DNA of 17,259 nt. Origin: JBBRZF01 sp038236965 (GTDB lineage: Bacteria > Acidobacteriota > Terriglobia > Terriglobales > Acidobacteriaceae). Shown piece after piece: positions 1 through 7,076 of this stretch. Below the pieces are notes generated by a model. It was not told where the DNA came from, searched no databases, and worked only from the letters and a program-made list of their open reading frames with translations. The stretch's first letter is position 1. Each line of letters starts with the position of its first letter. The position numbers were made by a program, and so were the translations under genes. The stretch spans positions 1 through 17,259 of the forward strand of contig JBBRZF010000062.1 in the NCBI GenBank assembly GCA_038236965.1, written 5' to 3'.

Positions 1-1147
1 CATATTGGTTGCGTAGTTCTATGCCTATCTTTGTGGCCACGTCGGCCAGTTCGTTAGGGTTATCCACGGTAAAGGTTCGTCCGCCAGTGACATCGGTGAT
101 CTCGGAGAGGGTGGTCGGGCCAGACATTTCTTCGGCGACGGTCGGATTGGCCGAAAACATTCCGATGGCGTAGACCTGAACATCGGCTTCTTTAACGATG
201 GACTTGATCTCGTTTTCCGTATAGCGACTGTGATTGTCTCCACCATCGGAGATGATGAGGAGCGCCTTCTTCTGGTGCTTTGCTTCCTTCATCTTGGCAA
301 GGCCGAGATAAATGGCATCTAGCAACGCGGTGCGTCCCTGTGGGATGGCATAGATGAGGCGTCCCTGGATCTCTTCGACGGATTGCGTGAAATCTGCGAG
401 CAGTATGGGCTTATTGCTGAAGGCGACCATGAAGAATTCGTCGTCAGGATTCGCCGTCTTGAAGAACTCGACGACGGCTTCGCGGGCCTTGTCGATCTTA
501 TCGGCCATGCTGCCGGAGATATCGAAGATGACACCGAGAGAGATAGGCGCATCTTCGCTGGAGAAGTGGCGGACTTCCTGACGCACGCCGCCATCCATGA
601 TGACGAAGTTCTCCTTGTCGAGTCCGGTGACGAGGCGATTCATGGGATCGGTGACGGTGACGGGCACCAGCACGAGATCGACGTCGACCTTCATGGGCTT
701 GGTGTGCGTCTTCAGCGTTGGATCAAGTTCAGCAGGCGAAGGAATGTTGGTAGCTCGTCCGGTGAGAGGCTTCTCGGGATCCTTACGCGGACCGATGTGA
801 ACCTCTTCAAATGCGCTGGGAGCCTGAGTTTCGGGCTTAGGAGCGGCTTGCGGCGGGTTCGTAGACGCCGGCGCTGCTGTCTGTCCTAGAGCGGCGGGCG
901 CGGGCTGGCCGGGAGCAGGAGCCTGATTAGAAGCGGGCGGAGTTGTCCCGGGCGATGTGGTTTGCTGAACGGGCGTGGTTTGCTGAGCGGGAGCCTGCGT
1001 GTTGGAGTCGGTCGCGGGTGAGGTGAGCTTCGGCTGTTCCGGCACGGGCGACTGGGCGAAAGCGACACAGGAAATCAGCAGGAGTGCGAACAGGCAGAAC
1101 ACCATGCTCGCGCTGCAGGCACGCTCGCGCCGGAAGTCGTTGTTCAT
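1..1147 (-). CDS. Secreted VWA-domain protein (VWFA-related, acidobacterial type), 3' end cut by window
   Basis: The reading frame is open for 382 codons from ATG 1147 to the window edge, so the C-terminus is missing. Residues 1-31 form a signal peptide: basic RRER n-region, hydrophobic VFCLFALLLISCVAF, cleavage near AFA-Q. Residues 32-150 are a Pro/Ala/Gln/Thr-rich linker that probably holds the domain away from the membrane. A short beta region (about 152-196, VDLVLVPVTVTD) precedes the VWA domain from about 202. The MIDAS metal site looks complete: D209-I-S211-G-S213, T273 in GRTALLDAI, and D301 in ISDGGDN. VWA domains bind proteins through a divalent cation; in Acidobacteria such secreted versions are numerous and their ligands are mostly unknown. 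No Shine-Dalgarno is evident before ATG 1147; ATG 1105 would give a shorter signal peptide. Family is secure, function unknown. Confidence 0.85.
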   Translation of the reverse strand, partial: MNNDFRRERACSASMVFCLFALLLISCVAFAQSPVPEQPKLTSPATDSNTQAPAQQTTPVQQTTSPGTTPPASNQAPAPGQPAPAALGQTAAPASTNPPQAAPKPETQAPSAFEEVHIGPRKDPEKPLTGRATNIPSPAELDPTLKTHTKPMKVDVDLVLVPVTVTDPMNRLVTGLDKENFVIMDGGVRQEVRHFSSEDAPISLGVIFDISGSMADKIDKAREAVVEFFKTANPDDEFFMVAFSNKPILLADFTQSVEEIQGRLIYAIPQGRTALLDAIYLGLAKMKEAKHQKKALLIISDGGDNHSRYTENEIKSIVKEADVQVYAIGMFSANPTVAEEMSGPTTLSEITDVTGGRTFTVDNPNELADVATKIGIELRNQY

Positions 1148-1348
1148 CTTTTTCAGCGGGTGCTGGTGGACCCCAACTGACCCGCACCCGGTACAACCAT
1201 TGCGGGCCATATGACCCCTCATTTGTTCGCGAATGGTAGCACGACCACCTTGCTACGCCGAAGCACAGATTGGTGGAAAGCCACTTCCGTGAGTAGTGTC
1301 TCAATCGGTTCGATGTTCTGGGGAGGCTGTAGGTTTACTTTTTATTAC

Positions 1349-1357
1349 TGCTAGAAT
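1349..1357 (+). promoter_or_regulatory. Possible extended -10 promoter for the envelope cluster
   Basis: TGCTAGAAT matches the extended -10 pattern TGnTATAAT with one mismatch in the hexamer and lies in an AT-richer patch (TTTACTTTTTATTAC). I see no good -35 at normal spacing, which is typical of extended -10 promoters. It lies in the 290-bp divergent gap between the VWA gene and the DUF1015 gene and would give a leader of about 75 nt. Pattern match only. Confidence 0.35.
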
Positions 1358-1373
1358 CCGGAGGAGGCTGCTA

Positions 1374-1478
1374 TTGACGCAAAAGGTGCGATTCAGGCCT
1401 GTTTCGTGGATGGTCGCTAAAAGAAAAATGAGGAGATTTGGCCCTGATCACCCCTCTTCTTACCGTGCGACAGATTGA
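1374..1478 (+). CDS. Possible 34-aa leader ORF with strong ribosome-binding site
   Basis: GGAGGAGG at 1360-1367, with a 6-nt spacer, precedes TTG 1374. The frame runs 34 codons and is rich in basic residues (MVAKRKMRRFG), ending at TGA 1476-1478. It overlaps the first 41 nt of the DUF1015 gene in another frame, so its translation could couple to that start, whose own ribosome-binding site is badly spaced. There is no recognisable homology. It may be a leader peptide, or the site may be fortuitous. Confidence 0.25.
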   Translation: MTQKVRFRPVSWMVAKRKMRRFGPDHPSSYRATD

Positions 1479-2580
1479 AATGGCAGGCGCACATGCGTCG
1501 GGAGCAGACGCAACCCCGGGAATCTACCTGGTGGAGCAGACTTTCCAGATTCCGGAAACCGAAGAGTTGCGCACGCGAAAAGGATTTCTGGCGCGACTGG
1601 AAGTAGAAGCATTCGGGCAGAACATATTTCGCTTTGCATTAGCAGAGCCCGACAGAGGTAGAAACAGCGACGTGAAGCCGTTGCTGATCTTCCATGACGG
1701 CGAGATTGCATGGCCGGAACTTCCCGGTGCGCCGGTCAGCAATGTTCGCAAAGAGAATGGCGTCGAGACCAAACTGTGGGCAGTGACCGACGAGGCGGCG
1801 ATAGAGCGTGTGCTGCTGCAAGTCCGCAACAAGAAACTGGTGGTAGGCGACGGAGTGGCACGTTACGAAGACGCGCTCGAACAGGGTGAGCAGTGGTTGC
1901 CGGCGGTCTTCGTCAGTTGGGAAGATGCCGGGTTGGTCGCGCTGCCGCAGCATCGAGTTGTGCAGGACAAGGCGGATTACAGTACCGGCGTGCTGGTGAT
2001 GAATTCGCGAGCCTATTTCTTTTTTGAAGAAGTTTCGCACAGAATGCCGGCCTTGCATGTGGGTGGGCCGAGGTTCGAGGCAGGAAAAGCGAGGGAGTTG
2101 CTGACGCCGGTTGCGGCTTCGGAAACCGCTGCGGCGAAGTCGGCGGAAGAGGCGGGAGCGCGCGTTTCCCCGGGCGCAGCGCGCAACAGCCTGGTGGAAG
2201 ACGGCGACATTGCGATGCTGGCGGTAACGCGCAAGCAAACCTTTCGCATGCATTCCAAGCCGGGCTGGGCGAACTCGATTCTGGCGCATGTCGCCGAGGC
2301 GGAACGCGATGTGGATGTGACGCAGTTGCACCGCATCATTCTGGAAGGCGTACTGGAACTTCCAGAGAGTGCGATTCGCGAAGGTAAGTACATCAGCTAT
2401 CATCGCAGTTCCGAAGAAGCTGTGCGCCGGGTGCAAGGCGGCGCGAACGTAGCATTCATCCTTAGCACTCCGCGACTGGACAGGTTGCGAGAGGTTGCGT
2501 TGAGCGGCGGAGTTTTGCCGCAGAATGCAGTTGAGTTCTATCCTCCCATTGATGGATCAGAGATTGATTTGCTCGACTAG
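1438..2580 (+). CDS. Degenerate DUF1015-family protein
   Basis: 380 aa, cytoplasmic, no signal peptide or membrane segment. The ends look like DUF1015: an N-terminus of MAxIxP...R type (MALITPLLTVR), RTRKGFLARLEVE near residue 45, DGVARYEDAL at 138-147 where the family usually has ADGHHRYETAL, a strand plus ALPQHRVV at 168-175, and the C-terminal LPQNAVEFYPPIDG tail matching the family's lP.hSTYFyPK. The usual N-terminal SPPYDV pocket and the HH pair are absent, so this looks like a diverged, shortened paralogue. The biochemical role of DUF1015 is not firmly known; structure-based classifications have placed it near ParB-like folds. Start: TGA at 1429-1431 closes the frame upstream, leaving TTG 1438 as the first option; GAGGAG sits only 2 nt before it. 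It overlaps the amidase gene downstream. Confidence 0.7.
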   Translation: MALITPLLTVRQIEMAGAHASGADATPGIYLVEQTFQIPETEELRTRKGFLARLEVEAFGQNIFRFALAEPDRGRNSDVKPLLIFHDGEIAWPELPGAPVSNVRKENGVETKLWAVTDEAAIERVLLQVRNKKLVVGDGVARYEDALEQGEQWLPAVFVSWEDAGLVALPQHRVVQDKADYSTGVLVMNSRAYFFFEEVSHRMPALHVGGPRFEAGKARELLTPVAASETAAAKSAEEAGARVSPGAARNSLVEDGDIAMLAVTRKQTFRMHSKPGWANSILAHVAEAERDVDVTQLHRIILEGVLELPESAIREGKYISYHRSSEEAVRRVQGGANVAFILSTPRLDRLREVALSGGVLPQNAVEFYPPIDGSEIDLLD

Positions 2581-4048
2581 CAGAGAGCTGCGACAGAAGT
2601 ACCTCTCCGCGCTGCAATGGACGTGTGCAGCGGTGGTGATGCTGCTCGCCGTGGCGAGCCTGTTGCCGAGCGGCGTGCTTGCGCAGGAGAAGAAACTCTC
2701 TGTGTATACGCCGCAGTCGAATTATTCCGTGAGCCTGGTGGAACAGAATGGCGCGGAATACGTTGGCTTGGTGGACCTGCTGGAGCCGATGGGGCGGGTG
2801 GAGGCGCGTCCGGATGGCAAGAAGTGGACGCTGCGATTCACTCCGGCGGGGACGAGCAACGTAATCGAGGCGCAATTCGAACAAGGCAAGAAGAAGGCGA
2901 AACTGCGCGGCGCAAATTACGAACTTCCGGGAAATTTTTCGCTGATCAATTCGCGCGGCTATGTTCCGGAGTCGTCGCTGCTGAACCTGCTGCCGCGATT
3001 GCTGGACCTGACGGTGCAACTGCATCAGCCTGGGCAACGCCTCTTCATCGGCGGGACGGGAATGCGGTACTCGGCGGAGTTGAAGAAGAATCCGTCGCGA
3101 CTGGTGCTGACGTTTCCGGCGGCGGTGGCTCCGGCGATTGCGACGGAACCGGGCAAGCTGCGCATGAACTTTGCAAAAGACGCGGTGGTGAGCGCGGGCG
3201 TTGATAACGTGAACTATGGCGACGCGCTGATTGCATCCACACAATTCACGGAAGCGAATGGCGCGGCGGAGATGGTGGTGAACGCGAACGCCCCGGTGAT
3301 CGCCAATTTTTCGGACGGCGGGAAGACCATCACCATCGCAGCGGCGGCACAGCAGCAGGCTGCGGCACCGCAACCACAACAGCCCACGCACGAGACTCCG
3401 CTGCCCGCTCCGCGCATGACACCCGCCCCGCAACAGACGCGTCCGCCAGCACGCTTCCTGGTGGTGATCGATGCCGCACATGGCGGAGACGACAAGGGCG
3501 CGACACTGAGCGCGACCCTGGCGGAAAAAGATGTTGCGCTGGCTTTTGCGCGCAGGCTGCTGCATGAATTCGAGAACAAGGGAATTCCGGCGTCGATGCT
3601 ACGCACGACTGATACGACGATGACATTCGACCAGCGGGCGCAAGGAGTGAACATGGCGCACGCGGCTGTGTATATCAGCGTTCATGCGTCGTCAGTAAGT
3701 CATGGGGTAAGGCTGTACACGGAGATGATGCCACCCTCGAACGCCGTCATCGACCGGCACGCGTTCCTGCCGTGGCAGACGGCGCAGGCGCCGTATCTGG
3801 ACTTGAGTTCGCAAGTGGCGGGGTCGGTCGCAGCGGAGTGCAACACACGGCAGATCGCGGTGCGCGCCATGACCAGCGCGCTGCGTCCGATGAACAGTAT
3901 CGCGGCCCCGGCAGTCGCGGTGGAATTGGCGCCCACGGGCAGCAAAGTGGAAGAAGTGAATAACGCGAAGTATCAGCAGAATGTGGCGGCTGCAGTGGCG
4001 GCGGGCGTGGCCGCAATCCGCGCAAAGCTGGAGGCGCCCAGACCATGA
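2525..4048 (+). CDS. Secreted N-acetylmuramoyl-L-alanine amidase (Amidase_3)
   Basis: Zinc hydrolase cleaving the amide between MurNAc and the stem peptide, acting outside the cytoplasmic membrane. With numbering from ATG 2525: signal peptide 22-54 (hydrophobic AAVVMLLAVASLLPSGVLA-Q); a stalk-like region (about 58-175) resembling copper-amine-oxidase N-domains; a beta-rich AMIN-like region (180-275); an Ala/Gln/Pro linker (275-308); the Amidase_3 domain from 311. Zinc ligands H319 (DAAHGG), E334 (LAEKDV) and H387 (SVHASS) and the catalytic glutamate E467 (AVAVELAPTG) are all present, although the first motif is DAAHGG rather than the usual DPGHGG. The start is uncertain: ATG 2525 overlaps the DUF1015 gene by 56 nt, and ATG 2552 (overlap 29 nt) or TTG 2564 would keep the signal peptide. 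It overlaps the GerMN gene by 4 nt (ATGA), implying coupled translation. Confidence 0.88.
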   Translation: MQLSSILPLMDQRLICSTSRELRQKYLSALQWTCAAVVMLLAVASLLPSGVLAQEKKLSVYTPQSNYSVSLVEQNGAEYVGLVDLLEPMGRVEARPDGKKWTLRFTPAGTSNVIEAQFEQGKKKAKLRGANYELPGNFSLINSRGYVPESSLLNLLPRLLDLTVQLHQPGQRLFIGGTGMRYSAELKKNPSRLVLTFPAAVAPAIATEPGKLRMNFAKDAVVSAGVDNVNYGDALIASTQFTEANGAAEMVVNANAPVIANFSDGGKTITIAAAAQQQAAAPQPQQPTHETPLPAPRMTPAPQQTRPPARFLVVIDAAHGGDDKGATLSATLAEKDVALAFARRLLHEFENKGIPASMLRTTDTTMTFDQRAQGVNMAHAAVYISVHASSVSHGVRLYTEMMPPSNAVIDRHAFLPWQTAQAPYLDLSSQVAGSVAAECNTRQIAVRAMTSALRPMNSIAAPAVAVELAPTGSKVEEVNNAKYQQNVAAAVAAGVAAIRAKLEAPRP

Positions 4049-4629
4049 TCTCCCGCCAACTTCAGATAGCTTTGGCGCTGCTCCTGGTAGCAGCTTTGGG
4101 ACTGGGCTTCTACGCCTTGCGACTGAAACGGAACGCTGAACAACTGCAGCAATCGGATACGCGGCCGATAACGGCTCCGGTAAGCGGACCAAGCGAAGCG
4201 GTGACCTTATTTGTGGCTTATGACGACGCTGGCGTGCTGCGGAAACAAACGGTGAACATGGCGCTTCCGGCAGAACCGGGGGAGCGGGCGCAGCACGTTC
4301 TGCGCGCGCTGCTGGCTATCTATCTGCAAAAGCCCTCGCCGCATCCGCTGGGCGACGGCGCGGATGTGAAAAACGTTTACCTGATGGAAGACAACACCGC
4401 GGTCATCGACATGAACCTGGCATTTGCGGATGCGCATCGTTCGGGCGTGTTGGAAGAACAGTTGACCGTGATCTCCATGGTGGAAACGCTGGCGGCGGCG
4501 CTGCCGAAGACGACGCGCGTGAAGTTCTTGTTGAATGGACGCGAGCGCGATACGCTGGCAGGACACTCGGACTTATCAACTTTTTACGATGTCGCCCAAG
4601 TGAAGCAACTCGCACAGGAGATGCAGTGA
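4045..4629 (+). CDS. Membrane-anchored GerMN-domain protein
   Basis: 194 aa. Residues 7-27 form one hydrophobic segment (IALALLLVAALGLGFYAL), an uncleaved anchor or signal. Residues about 52-175 match the GerMN domain: VTLFVAYDDAGVLRKQTV, a central vLrALL segment, GADVKNVYLMEDNTAVIDMNLAFADA, and KFLLNGRERDTLAGH. GerMN domains occur in Bacillus spore-germination protein GerM and, in non-sporulating bacteria, in envelope proteins near amidases; the domain is thought to be structural or peptidoglycan-associated. Here it is translationally coupled (ATGA) to the amidase and overlaps murI at GTGA, so a role alongside the amidase in wall remodelling is likely. No sporulation role is implied. Confidence 0.82.
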   Translation: MISRQLQIALALLLVAALGLGFYALRLKRNAEQLQQSDTRPITAPVSGPSEAVTLFVAYDDAGVLRKQTVNMALPAEPGERAQHVLRALLAIYLQKPSPHPLGDGADVKNVYLMEDNTAVIDMNLAFADAHRSGVLEEQLTVISMVETLAAALPKTTRVKFLLNGRERDTLAGHSDLSTFYDVAQVKQLAQEMQ

Positions 4630-5453
4630 GCCAGGAATTGAGGAACGGGAAAGGGCGCCGCTTCCGCATCGCCGTGTTTGATTCCGGCGTTGGCGGACTG
4701 ACGGTGCTGCGCGCGATCGTGGCGCTGATCCCGAACGCGGACTACATCTATTTTGGCGATACGGCGCGACTTCCCTACGGCAGCAAATCGCGCGAGACCG
4801 TGGCAAAATACACGGTGGGCGCGGCGCAATTTCTGGAAAAACAGAGGCCGGATGTGCTGGTGATCGGCTGCAATACGGCGTCGGCGCTGGCGCTCTACGA
4901 CATCAAGGCCGGAGTGAACATCCCGGTCATCGGCGTGATCGAACCGGGAGCGGAACGTGCGGCGGAAGTAAGCCAATCGCGCGAAGCCGTGGTGATCGGG
5001 ACCGAGGCGACGATCAGCACGCACGCCTATCAACGTGCATTGGCGCGGCGCGGATTTGCGACCTACGAGAAGGCTTGCCCGCTGTTTGTTTCGCTGGTGG
5101 AAGAGGGTTGGACGGACCATCCGGTGACCGAAGAGGTTGCGCGCATTTACATGGCAGAGGCGTTGAAGGCCGCGTCGACGCATACGGATGTGCTGGTGCT
5201 GGGCTGCACGCACTACCCGCTGATTCGCGAGACGCTGCGTCGCGTGGTGCCGAAGGAGATCGAGATCATCGATTCCGCGGAATCGACGGCGCATGCTGTG
5301 GCGGAGGAGTTGGGAGTGGATGGAATGGGGTCGGGAGCGGCCCCGACGTTCCGGTTCTACGTGACGGATTCGGTGGAGAAGTTCAAGAAGATGGCTCCGC
5401 TGTTTTTGGGACATCCGGTGGAGAACGTGGAGCACGTGGATATTGAGAGTTAG
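4626..5453 (+). CDS. murI: Glutamate racemase
   Basis: 275 aa, the usual family length. It converts L-glutamate to D-glutamate for the second residue of the peptidoglycan stem peptide, in the cytosol, without a cofactor. The two catalytic cysteines are C82 (GCNTASA) and C194 (GCTHYPL). Other signatures are FDSGVGGLTVL (18-28) with the catalytic-region Asp-Ser, and YFGDTARLPYG (42-52). Start GTG 4626 overlaps the preceding stop (GTGA), and AGGAG at 4616-4620 sits 5 nt upstream, which fixes the start. It is the last overlapping gene of the cluster and is followed by a REP-like element. Confidence 0.96.
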   Translation: MSQELRNGKGRRFRIAVFDSGVGGLTVLRAIVALIPNADYIYFGDTARLPYGSKSRETVAKYTVGAAQFLEKQRPDVLVIGCNTASALALYDIKAGVNIPVIGVIEPGAERAAEVSQSREAVVIGTEATISTHAYQRALARRGFATYEKACPLFVSLVEEGWTDHPVTEEVARIYMAEALKAASTHTDVLVLGCTHYPLIRETLRRVVPKEIEIIDSAESTAHAVAEELGVDGMGSGAAPTFRFYVTDSVEKFKKMAPLFLGHPVENVEHVDIES

Positions 5454-5459
5454 CCAGCA

Positions 5460-5512
5460 GGGGCTAAAGCCCTTCGATTCGAGCGCCTTTTCGGCACGAC
5501 TGAAGTCGTGCC
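5460..5512. repeat. REP-like element with two palindromes
   Basis: GGGCT-aa-AGCCC (5461-5472) is followed after 20 bp by GGCACGACT-ga-AGTCGTGCC (5493-5512), a perfect 9-bp stem with a 2-nt gap. It begins just after the murI stop. Paired short palindromes of this sort are recurrent intergenic elements in acidobacterial genomes as I recall them. The second stem could also slow or stop transcription leaving murI, but no T-run follows. Confidence 0.6.
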
Positions 5513-5526
5513 CTGATACGAACCAT

Positions 5527-5631
5527 CCTTGCTGGTCGAAAGCCCATCGTAGCGGATCGAAAGCCGCCGTTGCGGATGAAAGCGTCGTTGCGACTGAAGC
5601 GTCGCCGCGAGTGAAGGCACCGTTGCGGTAC
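5527..5631 (+). repeat. Degenerate ~18-bp tandem repeat
   Basis: About five and a half units of 17-21 bp: 5527-5547, 5548-5567, 5568-5585, 5586-5602, 5603-5620, and a partial unit to 5631. The clearest is CGTTGCGGATGAAAGCGT (5568-5585), followed by a 17-bp variant with GACTGAAGC. Each unit reads CG(T/C)(T/A/C)GCG..(C)GAA.GC. The open frame through it has no coding character and I treat the array as non-coding. Confidence 0.55.
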
Positions 5632-5648
5632 ATTACCGTTTTGATTTC

Positions 5649-5694
5649 AATTACCCAATTACCGCTTACGAAATTACCCAATTACCCAATTACC
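5649..5694 (+). repeat. AATTACCC octamer tandem repeat
   Basis: Copies at 5649-5656, 5657-5664 (last base G), 5672-5679, 5680-5687 and 5688-5694 (truncated) give an AT-rich run of an 8-bp unit with one 7-bp interruption. It ends 23 bp before the start of the secreted protein at 5718 and may overlap its promoter. Confidence 0.7.
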
Positions 5695-5717
5695 AATTCA
5701 TTTACAATTCTTGCGCC

Positions 5718-6158
5718 ATGAGAAATCTAATTCTTGTTACAGCGTTGTTTTCGTCCACCATTCTGTTCGCTGCCACTCCTTGCAAACCGGCAGTAGAGCA
5801 TACGAAGCTTGACCAAGCCGCTACACAGACCATCCAGAAGAAGGTAAATCTTGGAGGAGAACCTTGGCGATTGGACGCCAAGGAAGTTGCCGCGCGCCAA
5901 GTCGAGTCCATGGACGCGACCTTGAAGGCGCCGGTGGTGAAGGCGTGGTTGAAAACGGTGAAGTCGGACGAGCACACGCAGGTGCTTAGCTACAAGACGG
6001 AAGACCGCACCTACGAGATCACGATGAGAAAGCCGGAATGGCTGCTTCCCTACGCTAGCATTTATAAGACGATGATTTGGAACGTGACGGACGTGACGAC
6101 AACGTGTCCGGCTGTAACGAATGCCCCGGCGAAGAAGCCTGCGGCAGCGACCAAGTAA
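5718..6158 (+). CDS. Small secreted protein of unknown function
   Basis: 146 aa. The first 20 residues are a clean signal peptide (MRNLILVTALFSSTILFA-A). The mature part is short and polar with two cysteines (C22 and one near residue 130), a W50-centred segment and a C-terminal Ala/Lys/Pro tail (NAPAKKPAAATK). There is no recognised domain. The cysteine at position 22 follows a proline and does not form a good lipobox. It sits alone between two repeat patches, separated from murI by 264 bp and from rph by 99 bp. A periplasmic location is the only inference I would make. Confidence 0.65.
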   Translation: MRNLILVTALFSSTILFAATPCKPAVEHTKLDQAATQTIQKKVNLGGEPWRLDAKEVAARQVESMDATLKAPVVKAWLKTVKSDEHTQVLSYKTEDRTYEITMRKPEWLLPYASIYKTMIWNVTDVTTTCPAVTNAPAKKPAAATK

Positions 6159-6200
6159 AACTCTCGCGCAGCCACTCGTAGACATTTATTCGCGAACTTT

Positions 6201-6228
6201 CGTTCGCAAATATTCGTTCGCAAACATT
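6201..6228 (+). repeat. 14-bp direct repeat upstream of rph
   Basis: CGTTCGCAAATATT (6201-6214) is followed directly by CGTTCGCAAACATT (6215-6228); one base differs. The preceding bases (TTCGCGAAC) look like a partial third copy. It lies 30 bp upstream of the rph start. Confidence 0.6.
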
Positions 6229-6257
6229 CATTTAATCAAGAGAGAGCAAGTCATTTT

Positions 6258-6989
6258 ATGATCTATCGTTCTGATCATCGCGCGACGGACGAGATGCGTC
6301 CGGTGAAAGTAACTACTGAATTCATTGCCACGGCCGAGGGCTCGTGCCTGATAGAGGTTGGCAACACGCGCGTGATCTGCACGGCGAGCGTGGAGGAATC
6401 CGTGCCGCACTGGATGCGGAATTCCGGCAAGGGCTGGATCACGTCCGAGTACGGGATGTTGCCGCGAGCGACGCTGACGCGCACAGCGCGTGAGGCGAGC
6501 AAGGGCCGAGCGGGCGGACGCACGCACGAGATTCAGCGACTGATAGGGCGATCGATGCGCGCCATTGTTGACCTGAAGGCTTTGGGCGAGCGGACGCTGT
6601 GGATCGATTGCGATGTTATACAGGCCGACGGCGGCACGCGTACGGCGTCGATCACGGGAGCGTTCGTGGCGCTGTCGCTGGCGATGCAGAAGCTGGTCGA
6701 TGCAGGCACGTTGAAGAAGATCCCGCTGCGCGACTACGTTGCGGCGACCAGTGTGGGCATTGTGGAAGGGGCTGTGCTGCTGGACCTGGCGTATGAAGAG
6801 GATTCGCGCGCCGAGGTAGACATGAACTTCGTGATGACGGGCGCGGGCGCGTTCGTGGAACTGCAGGCGACGGCGGAACAAGTTCCCTTCACCGACGAGC
6901 AGTTGCAGCAGATGATCGCGTCGGCACGGAAGGGCATTCGCGAGTTGCTGGAGATACAAAAACAGGCGCTGGGCGGGATGACGCTTTAG
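6258..6989 (+). CDS. rph: Ribonuclease PH
   Basis: 243 aa, full family length. Phosphorolytic 3'-5' exoribonuclease that trims nucleotides after the CCA end of tRNA precursors, releasing nucleoside diphosphates; the family forms a hexameric ring. Signatures: the N-terminal RSDHRATDEMRPVKV, EYGMLPRAT (64-72), GRTHEIQRLIGRSMRA (87-102) and the phosphate-site region DCDVIQADGGTRTASITGAFVAL (117-139). A purine-rich GAGAGAGCAAG about 10 nt before ATG 6258 can serve as the ribosome-binding site. The order murI, gerM, rph matches a neighbourhood seen in Bacillus, where rdgB follows; here rdgB is absent. Confidence 0.96.
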   Translation: MIYRSDHRATDEMRPVKVTTEFIATAEGSCLIEVGNTRVICTASVEESVPHWMRNSGKGWITSEYGMLPRATLTRTAREASKGRAGGRTHEIQRLIGRSMRAIVDLKALGERTLWIDCDVIQADGGTRTASITGAFVALSLAMQKLVDAGTLKKIPLRDYVAATSVGIVEGAVLLDLAYEEDSRAEVDMNFVMTGAGAFVELQATAEQVPFTDEQLQQMIASARKGIRELLEIQKQALGGMTL

Positions 6990-7000
6990 AAATCAGTCTA

Positions 7001-7037
7001 GGCGAGCTGCGCTCGCCCGCCACGGACAAGGCGTCCG
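7001..7037. repeat. REP-like double hairpin downstream of rph
   Basis: GGCGAGC-tgc-GCTCGCC (7001-7017) is followed by CGGAC-aaggc-GTCCG (7023-7037). Two adjacent perfect inverted repeats without a T-run, between rph and the terminator, suggest an intergenic repeat rather than a terminator. Confidence 0.5.
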
Positions 7038-7076
7038 GGCCCACGCGGGGCAAGGGCAAGGAATTAAGATCCAATG

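Noticed and set aside
1639..2436. 265-codon minus-strand ORF opposite the DUF1015 gene
   Set aside because: Basic, low-complexity translation and no start signal; the plus frame has family similarity.
2462..3565. 367-codon minus-strand ORF opposite the amidase
   Set aside because: Arg/His/Gln-rich translation without domains, typical of an antisense shadow.
4584..5681. 365-codon minus-strand ORF opposite murI
   Set aside because: Lies over a certain murI gene and repeats; no motifs.
5527..5694. CRISPR array
   Set aside because: Units are short, degenerate and directly adjacent with no spacers, and no cas genes are present.
5443..5721. 92-codon ORF after murI
   Set aside because: It translates through the REP palindromes, the 18-bp array and the AATTACCC run, so the openness of the frame is incidental.
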